A stretch of 64,000 nucleotides of DNA from contig OY756968.1 in the NCBI GenBank assembly GCA_963580455.1, positions 23,715,996 through 23,779,995 of the forward strand. The letters are read 5' to 3'. Numbering within the stretch: the first letter of the stretch is position 1; every line of letters starts with the position of its first letter. The notes beneath the pieces were generated by a model, which did not search any database, had not been told where the DNA came from, and saw only the letters and a list, made by a program, of their open reading frames with translations. Positions 46,352 to 59,783 of the stretch are shown here, piece after piece. The DNA is from Euonymus europaeus (lineage: Eukaryota; Streptophyta; Magnoliopsida; Celastrales; Celastraceae). The position numbers were made by a program, and so were the translations under genes.

Positions 46352-49300
46352 CTTTACGTAAACAGTTTTATGAATATCCGTTGACTCCGAGTTCTGAATT
46401 CGGTGATTTTCAGCTTGATTTCACACTACTTTTCGAGCTCTACAATCCTGCCTTTTCGGATTTTGATTTCAGAACTCGTGGATAGTAGGTCTCGTTTGAC
46501 CTAGTTAGCCGCGAAATGTGGTTTCTTTTCGTTAACTGTTTTATGAATATCCGTTGACTCCGAGTTCTGAATTCGGTGATTTTTAGCTTGATTTCATACT
46601 ACTTTTCGAGCTCTACAATCCTGGAATTTTGGATTTTGATTTTAGAACTCGTGGCTAGTAGGTCTCGTTTAACCTAGTTAGCCGCGAAATGTGGTTTCTT
46701 TACGTAAACGGTTTTTTAAATATCCGTTGACTCCGAGTTCTGAATTTTGTGATTTTTAGCTTGATTTCACACTACTTTTCGAGCTATACAATCCTGGAGT
46801 TTCGGATTTGGATTTCAGAACTCGTGTCTAGTAGGTCTCGTTTCACCTAGTGGGCCGCAAAATGTGGTTTCTTTACGTAAACGGTTTTATGAATATCCGT
46901 TGACTCCGAGTTCTGAATTCGGTGATTTTTAGCTTGATTTCACACTACTTTTGGAGCTCTACAATCCTGGCCTTTCGGATTTTGATTTCAGAACTCGTGG
47001 CTAGTTGGTCTCGTTTCACCTAGTGGGCCGCGAAATGTGGTTTCTTTACGTAAACGGTTTTATGAATATCCGTTGACTCCGAGTTTTGAATTCGGTGATT
47101 TTTAGCTTGATTTCACACTACTTTTTGAGCTCTACAATCCTGGTCTTTCGGATTTTGATTTCAGAACTCGTGGCTAGTAGGTCTCGTTTCACCTAGTTAG
47201 CCGCGAAATGTGGTTTCTTTACGTAAACGGTTTTATGAATATCCGTTGACTCCGAGTTCTGAATTCGGTGATTTTTAGTTTGATTTCATACTACTTTTCG
47301 AGCTCTAATATCCTGGTCTTTCGGATTTTGATTTCAGAACTCGTGGCTAGTAGGTCTCGTTTCACCTAGTTAGCCGCGAAATGTGGTTTCTTTACGTAAA
47401 CGGTTTTATGAATATCCGTTGACTCCGAGTTCTGAATTCGGTGATTTTTTGCTTGATTTCACACTACTTTTCGAGCTCTACAATCCTGCCGTTTCGGATT
47501 TTGATTTCAGAACTCGTGGATAGTAGGTCTCGTTTCACCTAGTTAGCCGCGAAATGTGGTTTCTTTTCGTAAACGGTTTTATGAATATCCGTTGACTCAG
47601 AGTTCTGAATTCGGTGATTTTTAGCTTGATTTCACACTACTTTTTGAGCTCCATAATCCTGGCGTTTCGGATTTTGATTTCAGAACTCGTGGCTAGTAGG
47701 TCTCGTTTCACCTAGTTAGACGCGAAATGTTGTTTCTTTACGTAAACGGTTTTATGAATATCCGTTGACTCCGAGTTCTGAATTCGTTGATTTTTAGCTT
47801 GATTTCACACTACTTTTCGAGCTCTACAATCCTGCCGTTTCGGATTTTGATTTCAGAACTCGTGGATAGTAGATCTCATTTCACCTAGTTAGCCGGTAAA
47901 TGTGGTTTCTTTACGTAAACGGTTTTATGAATATCCGTTGACTCAAAGTACTGAATTCGGTGATTTTTAGCTTGATTTCACACTACTTTTCGAGCTCTAC
48001 AATCCTGGCATTTCGGATTTTGATTTCAGAACTCGTGCCTAGTAGGTCTCGTTTCACCTAGTTAGCCGCGAAATGTGGTTTCTTTACGTACACGGTTTTA
48101 TGAATATCCGTTGACTCCGTGTTCTGAATTCGGTGATTTTTAGCTTGATTTCACACTACTTTTCGAGCTCTACAATCCTGGAATTTCGGATTTTTATTTC
48201 AGAACTCGTGGCTCGTAGGTCTCGTTTCACCTAGTTAGCCGCGAAATGTGGTTTCTTTACGTAAACGGTTTTATGAATATCCGTTGACTCCGAGTTCTGA
48301 ATTCGGTGATTTTTAGCTTGAGTTCACACTACTTTTTGAGCTCTACAATCCTGGAATTTCGGATTTGGATTTTAGAACTCGTGGCTAGTAGGTCTCGTTT
48401 CACCTAGTTAGCCGCGAAATGTGGTTTCTTTACGTAAACGGTTTTATGAATATCCGTTGACTCAAAGTACTGAATTCGGTGATTTTTAGCTTGATTTCAC
48501 ACTACTTTTCGAGCTCTACAATCCTGACATTTTGGATTTTGATTTTAGAACCCGTGGCTAGTAGGACTCGTTTCACCTAGTTAGCCGCGAAATGTGGTTT
48601 CTTTACGTAAACGGTTTTATGAATATCCGTTGACTCCGAGTTCTGAATTCGGTGATTTTTTGCTTGATTTCACACTACTTTTCGAGCTCTACAATCCTGC
48701 CGTTTCGGATTTTGATTTCAGAACTCGTGGATAGTAGGTCTCGTTTCACCTAGTTAGCCGCGAAATGTGGTTTCTTTTCGTAAACGGTTTTATGAATATC
48801 CGTTGACTCAGAGTTCTGAATTCGGTGATTTTTAGCTTGATTTCACACTAATTTTCGAGCTCCACAATCCTGGCGTTTCAGATTTTGATTTCAGAACTCG
48901 TGGCTAGTAGGTCTCATTTCACCTAGTTAGACGCGAAATGTTGTTTCTTTATGTAAACGGTTTTATGAATATCCGTTGACTCCGAGTTCTGAATTCAATG
49001 ATTTTAAGCTTGATTTCACACTAATTTTTGAGCTCTACAATCCTGGAGTTTTGGATTTGGATTTCAGAACTCGTGACTAGTAGGTCTCGTTTCACCTAGT
49101 TAGCCGCGAAATGTAGTTTCTTTACGTAAACGGTTTTTTAAATATCCGTTGACTCCGAGTTCTGAATTTTGTGATTTTTAGCTTGATTTCACACTACTTT
49201 TCGAGCTATACAATCCTGGATTTTCGGATTTGGATTTCAGAACTCGTGGCTAGTAGGTCTCGTTTCACCTAGTGGGCCGCGAAATGTGGTTTCTTTACGT

Positions 49301-49465
49301 AAACGGTTTTATGAATATCCGTTGACTCCGAGTTCTGAATTCGGTGATTTTTAGATTGATTTCACACTACTTTTGGAGCTCTACAATCCTGGCCTTTCGG
49401 ATTTTGATTTCAGAACTCGTGGCTAGTTGGTCTCGTTTCACCGAGTCGGCCGCGAAATGTGGTTT
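46352..49465. repeat. 44-mer-spaced duplication, copy 1 (M269-M286)
   Basis: Eighteen monomers matching 53964-57077 in order, 7612 bp (44 x 173) downstream. Marks: TTTTCAGC with TAAACAG; GGTTTTTTAAAT; TTTTGGAG; AGTTTTGAATTC; TAGTTTG; GAGCTCC with TTAGACGCG; GCCGGTAAATG; CTCAAAGTACTG; CTCCGTG with GTGGCTCG; CTTGAGTTCAC; GAATTCAATG; and CCGAGTCGG. Private marks include TTTTCGTTAACTG near 46525 and GTAGATCTCATTT near 47870. Confidence 0.88.
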
Positions 49466-50676
49466 CTTTACGTAAACGGTTTTATGAATATCCGTTGACT
49501 CCGAGTTCTGAATTCGGTGATTTTTAGCTTGATTTCACACTACTTTTTGAGCTCTACAATCCTGGCCTTTCGGATTTTGATTTCAGAACTCGTGGCTAGT
49601 AGGTCTCGTTTCACCTAGTTAGCCGCGAAATGTGGTTTCTTTACGTAAACGGTTTTATGAATATCCGTTGACTCCGAGTTCTGAATTCGGTGATTTTTAG
49701 CTTGATTTCATACTACTTTTCGAGCTCTAATATCCTGGCCTTTCGGATTTTGATTTCAGAAATCGTGGCTAGTAGGTCTCGTTTCACCTAGTGGGCCGCG
49801 AAATGTGATTTCTTTACGTAAACAGTTTTATGAATATCCGTTGACTCCGAGTTCTGAATTCGGTGATTTTCAGCTTGATTTCACACTACTTTTCGAGCTC
49901 TACAATCCTGCCTTTTCGGATTTTGATTTCAGAACTCGTGGATAGTAGGTCTCGTTTGACCTAGTTAGCCGCGAAATGTGGTTTCTTTTCGTAAACGGTT
50001 TTATGAATATCCGTTGACTCCGAGTTCTGAATTCGGTGATTTTTAGCTTGATTTCATACTACTTTTCGAGCTCTACAATCCTGGAATTTTGGATTTTGAT
50101 TTTAGAACTCGTGGCTAGTAGGTCTCGTTTAACCTAGTTAGCCGCGAAATGTGGTTTCTTTACGTAAACGGTTTTTTAAATATCCGTTGACTCCGAGTTC
50201 TGAATTTTTTGATTTTTAGCTTGATTTCACACTACTTTTCGAGCTATACAATCCTGGAGTTTCGGATTTGGATTTCAGAACTCGTGGCTAGTAGGTCTCG
50301 TTTCACCTAGTGGGCCGCAAAATGTGGTTTCTTTACGTAAACGGTTTTATGAATATCCGTTGACTCCGAGTTTTGAATTCGGTGATTTTTAGCTTAATTT
50401 CACACTACTTTTTGAGCTCTACAATCCTGGTCTTTCGGATTTTGATTTCAGAACTCGTGGCTAGTAGGTCTCGTTTCACCTAGTTAGCCGCGAAATGTGG
50501 TTTCTTTACGTAAACGGTTTTATGAATATCCGTTGACTCCGAGTTCTGAATTCGGTGATTTTTAGTTTGATTTCACACTACTTTTCGAGCTCTAATATCC
50601 TGGTCTTTCTGATTTTGATTTCAGAACTCGTGGCTAGTAGGTCTCGTTTCACCTAGTTAGCCGCGAAATGTGGTTT
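48601..50676. repeat. 12-mer HOR, copy 1 (M282-M293, 2076 bp)
   Basis: Order: GATTTTTTGC with CCTGCCG; TTTTCGTAAACGG with GAGCTCCAC and TTAGACGCG; TTATGTAAACGG with TTTTAAGC; GGTTTTTTAAAT with GGATTTTCGG; TTTTTAGATTG with CCGAGTCGG; CTTTTTGAG; CTAATATCC with GAAATCG; TTTTCAGC; TTTTCGTAAACGG with GGAATTTTGG; GAATTTTTTG; AGCTTAATTT; and TAGTTTG with GGTCTTTCTG. CCGAGTCGG recurs at 49441, 51517 and 53593. Confidence 0.94.
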
Positions 50677-52752
50677 CTTTACGTAAACGGTTTTATGAAT
50701 ATCCGTTGACTCCGAGTTCTGAATTCGGTGATTTTTTGCTTGATTTCACACTACTTTTCGAGCTCTACAATCCTGCCGTTTCGGATTTTGATTTCAGAAC
50801 TCGTGGATAGTAGGTCTCGTTTCACCTAGTTAGCCGCGAAATGTGGTTTCTTTTCGTAAACGGTTTTATGAATATCCGTTGACTCAGAGTTCTGAATTCG
50901 GTGATTTTTAGCTTGATTTCACACTAATTTTCGAGCTCCACAATCCTGGCGTTTCAGATTTTGATTTCAGAACTCGTGGCTAGTAGGTCTCATTTCACCT
51001 AGTTAGACGCGAAATGTTGTTTCTTTATGTAAACGGTTTTATGAATATCCGTTGACTCCGAGTTCTGAATTCAATGATTTTAAGCTTGATTTCACACTAA
51101 TTTTTGAGCTCTACAATCCTGGAGTTTTGGATTTGGATTTCAGAACTCGTGACTAGTAGGTCTCGTTTCACCTAGTTAGCCGCGAAATGTAGTTTCTTTA
51201 CGTAAACGGTTTTTTAAATATCCGTTGACTCCGAGTTCTGAATTTTGTGATTTTTAGCTTGATTTCACACTACTTTTCGAGCTATACAATCCTGGATTTT
51301 CGGATTTGGATTTCAGAACTCGTGGCTAGTAGGTCTCGTTTCACCTAGTGGGCCGCGAAATGTGGTTTCTTTACGTAAACGGTTTTATGAATATCCGTTG
51401 ACTCCGAGTTCTGAATTCGGTGATTTTTAGATTGATTTCACACTACTTTTGGAGCTCTACAATCCTGGCCTTTCGGATTTTGATTTCAGAACTCGTGGCT
51501 AGTTGGTCTCGTTTCACCGAGTCGGCCGCGAAATGTGGTTTCTTTACGTAAACGGTTTTATGAATATCCGTTGACTCCGAGTTCTGAATTCGGTGATTTT
51601 TAGCTTGATTTCACACTACTTTTTGAGCTCTACAATCCTGGCCTTTCGGATTTTGATTTCAGAACTCGTGGCTAGTAGGTCTCGTTTCACCTAGTTAGCC
51701 GCGAAATGTGGTTTCTTTACGTAAACGGTTTTATGAATATCCGTTGACTCCGAGTTCTGAATTCGGTGATTTTTAGCTTGATTTCATACTACTTTTCGAG
51801 CTCTAATATCCTGGCCTTTCGGATTTTGATTTCAGAAATCGTGGCTAGTAGGTCTCGTTTCACCTAGTGGGCCGCGAAATGTGATTTCTTTACGTAAACA
51901 GTTTTATGAATATCCGTTGACTCCGAGTTCTGAATTCGGTGATTTTCAGCTTGATTTCACACTACTTTTCGAGCTCTACAATCCTGCCTTTTCGGATTTT
52001 GATTTCAGAACTCGTGGATAGTAGGTCTCGTTTGACCTAGTTAGCCGCGAAATGTGGTTTCTTTTCGTAAACGGTTTTATGAATATCCGTTGACTCCGAG
52101 TTCTGAATTCGGTGATTTTTAGCTTGATTTCATACTACTTTTCGAGCTCTACAATCCTGGAATTTTGGATTTTGATTTTAGAACTCGTGGCTAGTAGGTC
52201 TCGTTTAACCTAGTTAGCCGCGAAATGTGGTTTCTTTACGTAAACGGTTTTTTAAATATCCGTTGACTCCGAGTTCTGAATTTTTTGATTTTTAGCTTGA
52301 TTTCACACTACTTTTCGAGCTATACAATCCTGGAGTTTCGGATTTGGATTTCAGAACTCGTGGCTAGTAGGTCTCGTTTCACCTAGTGGGCCGCAAAATG
52401 TGGTTTCTTTACGTAAACGGTTTTATGAATATCCGTTGACTCCGAGTTTTGAATTCGGTGATTTTTAGCTTAATTTCACACTACTTTTTGAGCTCTACAA
52501 TCCTGGTCTTTCGGATTTTGATTTCAGAACTCGTGGCTAGTAGGTCTCGTTTCACCTAGTTAGCCGCGAAATGTGGTTTCTTTACGTAAACGGTTTTATG
52601 AATATCCGTTGACTCCGAGTTCTGAATTCGGTGATTTTTAGTTTGATTTCACACTACTTTTCGAGCTCTAATATCCTGGTCTTTCTGATTTTGATTTCAG
52701 AACTCGTGGCTAGTAGGTCTCGTTTCACCTAGTTAGCCGCGAAATGTGGTTT
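50677..52752. repeat. 12-mer HOR, copy 2 (M294-M305, 2076 bp)
   Basis: I saw no difference from copy 1 at any marker checked, including rare ones such as GAATTTTTTG, AGCTTAATTT, TTTTTAGATTG, GGTCTTTCTG and GAAATCG. Confidence 0.94.
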
Positions 52753-55001
52753 CTTTACGTAAACGGTTTTATGAATATCCGTTGACTCCGAGTTCTGAAT
52801 TCGGTGATTTTTTGCTTGATTTCACACTACTTTTCGAGCTCTACAATCCTGCCGTTTCGGATTTTGATTTCAGAACTCGTGGATAGTAGGTCTCGTTTCA
52901 CCTAGTTAGCCGCGAAATGTGGTTTCTTTTCGTAAACGGTTTTATGAATATCCGTTGACTCAGAGTTCTGAATTCGGTGATTTTTAGCTTGATTTCACAC
53001 TAATTTTCGAGCTCCACAATCCTGGCGTTTCAGATTTTGATTTCAGAACTCGTGGCTAGTAGGTCTCATTTCACCTAGTTAGACGCGAAATGTTGTTTCT
53101 TTATGTAAACGGTTTTATGAATATCCGTTGACTCCGAGTTCTGAATTCAATGATTTTAAGCTTGATTTCACACTAATTTTTGAGCTCTACAATCCTGGAG
53201 TTTTGGATTTGGATTTCAGAACTCGTGACTAGTAGGTCTCGTTTCACCTAGTTAGCCGCGAAATGTAGTTTCTTTACGTAAACGGTTTTTTAAATATCCG
53301 TTGACTCCGAGTTCTGAATTTTGTGATTTTTAGCTTGATTTCACACTACTTTTCGAGCTATACAATCCTGGATTTTCGGATTTGGATTTCAGAACTCGTG
53401 GCTAGTAGGTCTCGTTTCACCTAGTGGGCCGCGAAATGTGGTTTCTTTACGTAAACGGTTTTATGAATATCCGTTGACTCCGAGTTCTGAATTCGGTGAT
53501 TTTTAGATTGATTTCACACTACTTTTGGAGCTCTACAATCCTGGCCTTTCGGATTTTGATTTCAGAACTCGTGGCTAGTTGGTCTCGTTTCACCGAGTCG
53601 GCCGCGAAATGTGGTTTCTTTACGTAAACGGTTTTATGAATATCCGTTGACTCCGAGTTCTGAATTCGGTGATTTTTAGCTTGATTTCACACTACTTTTT
53701 GAGCTCTACAATCCTGGCCTTTCGGATTTTGATTTCAGAACTCGTGGCTAGTAGGTCTCGTTTCACCTAGTTAGCCGCGAAATGTGGTTTCTTTACGTAA
53801 ACGGTTTTATGAATATCCGTTGACTCCGAGTTCTGAATTCGGTGATTTTTAGCTTGATTTCATACTACTTTTCGAGCTCTAATATCCTGGCCTTTCGGAT
53901 TTTGATTTCAGAAATCGTGGCTAGTAGGTCTCGTTTCACCTAGTGGGCCGCGAAATGTGATTTCTTTACGTAAACAGTTTTATGAATATCCGTTGACTCC
54001 GAGTTCTGAATTCGGTGATTTTCAGCTTGATTTCACACTACTTTTCGAGCTCTACAATCCTGCCTTTTCGGATTTTGATTTCAGAACTCGTGGATAGTAG
54101 GTCTCGTTTGACCTAGTTAGCCGCGAAATGTGGTTTCTTTTCGTAAACGGTTTTATGAATATCCGTTGACTCCGAGTTCTGAATTCGGTGATTTTTAGCT
54201 TGATTTCATACTACTTTTCGAGCTCTACAATCCTGGAATTTTGGATTTTGATTTTAGAACTCGTGGCTAGTAGGTCTCGTTTAACCTAGTTAGCCGCGAA
54301 ATGTGGTTTCTTTACGTAAACGGTTTTTTAAATATCCGTTGACTCCGAGTTCTGAATTTTTTGATTTTTAGCTTGATTTCACACTACTTTTCGAGCTATA
54401 CAATCCTGGAGTTTCGGATTTGGATTTCAGAACTCGTGGCTAGTAGGTCTCGTTTCACCTAGTGGGCCGCAAAATGTGGTTTCTTTACGTAAACGGTTTT
54501 ATGAATATCCGTTGACTCCGAGTTCTGAATTCGGTGATTTTTAGCTTGATTTCACACTACTTTTGGAGCTCTACAATCCTGGCCTTTCGGATTTTGATTT
54601 CAGAACTCGTGGCTAGTTGGTCTCGTTTCACCTAGTGGGCCGCGAAATGTGGTTTCTTTACGTAAACGGTTTTATGAATATCCGTTGACTCCGAGTTTTG
54701 AATTCGGTGATTTTTAGCTTAATTTCACACTACTTTTTGAGCTCTACAATCCTGGTCTTTCGGATTTTGATTTCAGAACTCGTGGCTAGTAGGTCTCGTT
54801 TCACCTAGTTAGCCGCGAAATGTGGTTTCTTTACGTAAACGGTTTTATGAATATCCGTTGACTCCGAGTTCTGAATTCGGTGATTTTTAGTTTGATTTCA
54901 CACTACTTTTCGAGCTCTAATATCCTGGTCTTTCTGATTTTGATTTCAGAACTCGTGGCTAGTAGGTCTCGTTTCACCTAGTTAGCCGCGAAATGTGGTT
55001 T
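52753..55001. repeat. 12-mer HOR, copy 3 with 13 monomers (2249 bp)
   Basis: It matches copies 1 and 2 except for one extra TTTTGGAG / AGTTGG / AGTGGGCC monomer at 54483-54655: AGCTTAATTT is at 50391, 52467 and 54716, intervals of 12 and 13 monomers. The same extra monomer sits at 46871-47043 in the older 44-mer copy, so 13 is probably the ancestral state and copies 1 and 2 carry a one-monomer loss. Confidence 0.92.
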
Positions 55002-57077
55002 CTTTACGTAAACGGTTTTATGAATATCCGTTGACTCCGAGTTCTGAATTCGGTGATTTTTTGCTTGATTTCACACTACTTTTCGAGCTCTACAATCCTG
55101 CCGTTTCGGATTTTGATTTCAGAACTCGTGGATAGTAGGTCTCGTTTCACCTAGTTAGCCGCGAAATGTGGTTTCTTTTCGTAAACGGTTTTATGAATAT
55201 CCGTTGACTCAGAGTTCTGAATTCGGTGATTTTTAGCTTGATTTCACACTACTTTTCGAGCTCCACAATCCTGGCGTTTCGGATTTTGATTTCAGAAATC
55301 GTGGCTAGTAGGTCTCGTTTCACCTAGTTAGACGCGAAATGTTGTTTCTTTACGTAAACGGTTTTATGAATATCCGTTGACTCCGAGTTCTGAATTCGTT
55401 GATTTTTAGCTTGATTTCACACTACTTTTCGAGCTCTACAATCCTGCTGTTTCGGATTTTGATTTCAGAACTCGTGGATAGTAGGTCTCATTTCACCTAG
55501 TTAGCCGGTAAATGTGGTTTCTTTACGTAAACGGTTTTATGAATATCCGTTGACTCAAAGTACTGAATTCGGTGATTTTTAGCTTGATTTCAAACTACTT
55601 TTCGAGCTCTACAATCCTGGCATTTCGGATTTTGATTTCAGAACTCGTGCCTAGTAGGTCTCGTTTCACCTAGTTAGCCGCGAAATGTGGTTTCTTTACG
55701 TACACGGTTTTATGAATATCCGTTGACTCCGTGTTCTGAATTCGGTGATTTTTAGCTTGATTTCACACTACTTTTCGAGCTCTACAATCCTGGAATTTCG
55801 GATTTTTATTTCAGAACTCGTGGCTCGTAGGTCTCGTTTCACCTAGTTAGCCGCGAAATGTGGTTTCTTTACGTAAACGGTTTTATGAATATTCGTTGAC
55901 TCCGAGTTCTGAATTCGGTGATTTTTAGCTTGAGTTCACACTACTTTTTGAGCTCTACAATCCTGGAATTTCGGATTTGGATTTTAGAACTCGTGGCTAG
56001 TAGGTCTCGTTTCACCTAGTTAGCCGCGAAATGTGGTTTCTTTACGTAAACGGTTTTATGAATATCCGTTGACTCAAAGTACTGAATTCGGTGATTTTTA
56101 GCTTGATTTCACACTACTTTTCGAGCTCTACAATCCTGGCATTTTGGATTTTGATTTTAGAACTCGTGGCTAGTAGGACTCGTTTCACCTAGTTAGCCGC
56201 GAAATGTGGTTTCTTTACGTAAACGGTTTTATGAATATCCGTTGACTCCGAGTTCTGAATTCGGTGATTTTTTGCTTGATTTCACACTACTTTTTGAGCT
56301 CTACAATCCTGCCCTTTCGGATTTTGATTTCAGAATGAGTGGATAGTAGGTCTCGTTTCACCTAGTTAGCCGCGAAATGTGGTTTCTTTTCGTAAACGGT
56401 TTTATGAATATCCGTTGACTCAGAGTTCTGAATTCGGTGATTTTTAGCTTGATTTCACACTACTTTTCGAGCTCCACAATCCTGGCGTTTCGGATTTTGA
56501 TTTCAGAACTCGTGGCTAGTAGGTCTCATTTCACCTAGTTAGACGCGAAATGTTGTTTCTTTATGTAAACGGTTTTATGAATATCCGTTGACTCCGAGTT
56601 CTGAATTCAATGATTTTAAGCTTGATTTCACACTAATTTTTGAGCTCTACAATCCTGGAGTTTTGGATTTGGATTTCAGAACTCGTGACTAGTAGGTCTC
56701 GTTTCACCTAGTTAGCCGCGAAATGTGGTTTCTTTACGTAAACGGTTTTTTAAATATCCGTTGACTCCGAGTTCTGAATTTTGTGATTTTTAGCTTGATT
56801 TCACACTACTTTTCGAGCTATACAATCCTGGAGTTTCGGATTTGGATTTCAGAACTCGTGGCTAGTAGGTCTCGTTTCACCTAGTGGGCCGCGAAATGTG
56901 GTTTCTTTACGTAAACGGTTTTATGAATATCCGTTGACTCCGAGTTCTGAATTCGGTGATTTTTAGCTTGATTTCACACTACTTTTGGAGCTCTACAATC
57001 CTGGCCTTTCGGATTTTGATTTCAGAACTCGTGGCTAGTTGGTCTCGTTTCACCGAGTCGGCCGCGAAATGTGGTTT
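53964..57077. repeat. 44-mer-spaced duplication, copy 2 (M313-M330)
   Basis: It matches 46352-49465 and overlaps the end of 12-mer copy 3. Private differences include TTTCAAACTAC near 55588, ATATTCGTTGAC near 55890, CCTGCTGTTTCGG near 55445 and GAATGAGTGG near 56332. Confidence 0.88.
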
Positions 57078-59672
57078 CTTTACGTAAACGGTTTTATGAA
57101 TATCCGTTGACTCCGAGTTCTGAATTCGGTGATTTTTAGCTTGATTACACACTACTTTTCGAGCTCTACATTCCTGCTTTTTCGGATTTTGATTTCAGAA
57201 CTCGTGGCTAGTAGGTCTCGTTTCACCTAAATAGCCGCGAAATGTTGTTTCTTTACGTAAACGGTTTTATGAATATCCGTTGACTCCGAGTTCTGAATTC
57301 GGTGATTTTTAGCTTGATTTCACACTACTTTTTGAGCTCTACAATCCTGGGCTATTAGATTTTGATTTCAGAACTCGTGGCTAGTAGGTCTCGTTTCACC
57401 TAGTTAGCCGCGAAATGTGGTTTCTTTACGTAAACGGTTTTATGAATATCCGTTGACTCCGAGTTCTGAATTCGGTGATTTTTAGCTTGATTTCATACTA
57501 CTTTTCGAGCTCTAATATCCTGGCCTTTCGGATTTTGATTTCAGAAATCGTGGCTAGTAGGTCTCGTTTCACCTAGTTAGCCGCGAAATGTGGTTCCTTT
57601 ACGTAAACGGTTTTATGAATATCCGTTGACTCCGAGTTCTGAATTCGATGATTTTTTGCTTGATTTCACACTATTTTTCGAGCTCTACAATCTTGGCATT
57701 TCGGATTTTGATTTCAGAACTCGTGGCTAGTAGGTCTCGTTTCACCTAGTTAGCCGCGAAATGTGGTTTCTTTTCGTAAACGGTTTTATGAATATCCGTT
57801 GACTCAGAGTTCTGAATTCGGTGATTTTTAGCTTGATTTCACACTACTTTTCGAGCGCCACAATCCTGGCGTTTCGGATTTTGATTTCAGAACTCGTGGC
57901 TAGTAGGTCTCGTTTCACCTAGTTAGACGCGAAATGTTGTTTCTTTACGTAAACGGTTTTATGAATATCCGTTGACTCCGAGTTCTGAATTCGGTGATTT
58001 TTTGCTTGATTTCACACTACTTTTTGAGCTCTACAATCCTGCCATTTCGGATTTTGATTTCAGAACTCGTGGATAGTAGGTCTCGTTTCACCTAGTTAGC
58101 CGCGAAATGTGGTTTCTTTTCGTAAACGGTTTTATGAATATCCGTTGACTCAGAGTTCTGAATTCGGTGATTTTTAGCTTGATTTCACACTACTTTTCGA
58201 GCGCCACAATCCTGGCGTTTCGGATTTTGATTTCAGAACTCGTGGCTAGTAGGTCTCGTTTCACCCAGTTAGACGCGAAATGTGGTTTCTTTACGTAAAC
58301 GGTTTTATGAATATCCGTTGACTCCGAGTTCTGAATTCGGTGATTTTTAGCTTGATTTCACACTACTTTTGGAGCTCTACAATCCTGGCCTTTCGGATTT
58401 TGATTTCAGAACTCGTGGCTAGTTGGTCTCGTTTCACCTAGTCGGCCGCGAAATGTGGTTTCTTTATGTAAACGGTTTTATGAATATCCGTTGACTCCGA
58501 GTTCTGAATTCGGTGATTTTTAGCTTGATTTCACACTACTTTTTGAGCTCTACAATCCTGGCCTTTCGGATTTTGATTTCAGAACTCGTGGCTAGTAGGT
58601 CTCGTTTCACCTAGTTAGCCGCGAAATGTGGTTTCTTTACGTAAACGGTTTTATGAATATCCGTTGACTCCGAGTTCTGAATTCGGTGATTTTTAGCTTG
58701 ATTTCACACTACTTTTCGAGCTCTAATATCCTGGCCTTTCGGATTTTGATTTCAGAAATCGTGGCTAGTAGGTCTCGTTTCACCTAGTTAGCCGCGAAAT
58801 GTGGTTTCTTTACGTAAACGGTTTTATGAATATCCGTTGACTCCGAGTTCTGAATTCGGTGATTTTTTGCTTGATTTCACACTACTTTTCGAGCTCTACA
58901 ATCCTGCCATTTCGGATTTTGATTTCAGAACTCGTGGATAGTAGGTCTCGTTTCACCTAGTTAGCCGCGAAATGTGGTTTCTTTTCGTAAACGGTTTTAT
59001 GAATATCCGTTGACTCAGAGTTCTGAATTCGGTGATTTTTAGCTTGATTTCACACTACTTTTCGAGCGCCACAATCCTGGCGTTTCGGATTTTGATTTCA
59101 GAACTCGTGGCTAGTAGGTCTCTTTTCACCTAGTTAGACGCGAAATGTTGTTTCTTTACGTAAACGGTTTTATGAATATCCGTTGACTCCGAGTTCTGAA
59201 TTCAATGATTTTAAGCTTGATTTCACACTAATTTTTGAGCTCTACAATCCTGGAGTTTTGGATTTGGATTTCAGAACACGTGACTAGTAGGTCTCGTTTC
59301 ACCTAGTTAGCCGCGAAATGTGGTTTCTTTACGTAAACGGTTTTATGAATATCCGTTGACTCCGAGTTCTGAATTCGTTGATTTTTAGCTTGATTTCACA
59401 CTACTTTACGAGCTCTACAATCCTGCCATTTCGGATTTTGATTTCAGAACTCGTGGATAGTAGGTCTTGTTTCACCTAGTTAGCCGGTAAATGTGGTTTC
59501 TTTACGTAAACGGTTTTATGAATATCCGTTGACTCAAAGTACTGAATTCGGTGATTTTTAGCTTGATTTCACACTACTTTTCGAGCTCTACAATCCTGGC
59601 ATTTCGGATTTTGATTTCAGAACTCGTGCCTAGTAGGTCACGTTTCACCTAGTTAACCGCGAAATGAGGTTT
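57078..59672. repeat. Loose 5-/7-monomer repeats M331-M345
   Basis: Types recurring at short spacing: GATTTTTTGC with CCTGCCATTT (57943, 58808), GAGCGCCAC with TTAGACGCG (57770, 58116, 58981), and CTAATATCC with GAAATCG (57424, 58635). GAGCGCCAC is restricted to this stretch. M331-M332 are unusual: TTGATTACACAC, CTACATTCC, CACCTAAATAGCC and CCTGGGCTATTAGATTTTG. M343-M345 revert to GAATTCAATG, GCCGGTAAATG and CTCAAAGTACTG types. Confidence 0.8.
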
Positions 59673-59783
59673 CTTTACGTACACGGTTTTATGAATATCC
59701 GTTGACTCCGTGTTCTGAATTCGTTGATTTTTAGCTTGAGCTCGTAGGTCTCGTTTCACCTAGTTAGCCGCGAAATATGGTTT
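59673..59783. repeat. Truncated 111-bp monomer M346 (62-bp deletion)
   Basis: Monomer of the TACACGG / CTCCGTG / GTGGCTCG type, whose full versions are at 48082-48254 and 55694-55866. It jumps from AGCTTGA straight to GCTCGTAGG, removing the SacI region, the variable box and TTTCGG. It is the largest indel in the window and the main reason the array register shifts. Confidence 0.93.

Noticed and set aside
59673..59783. Transposon insertion or excision scar at the truncated monomer
   Set aside because: No foreign bases, target-site duplication or inverted termini; it is a plain internal deletion.
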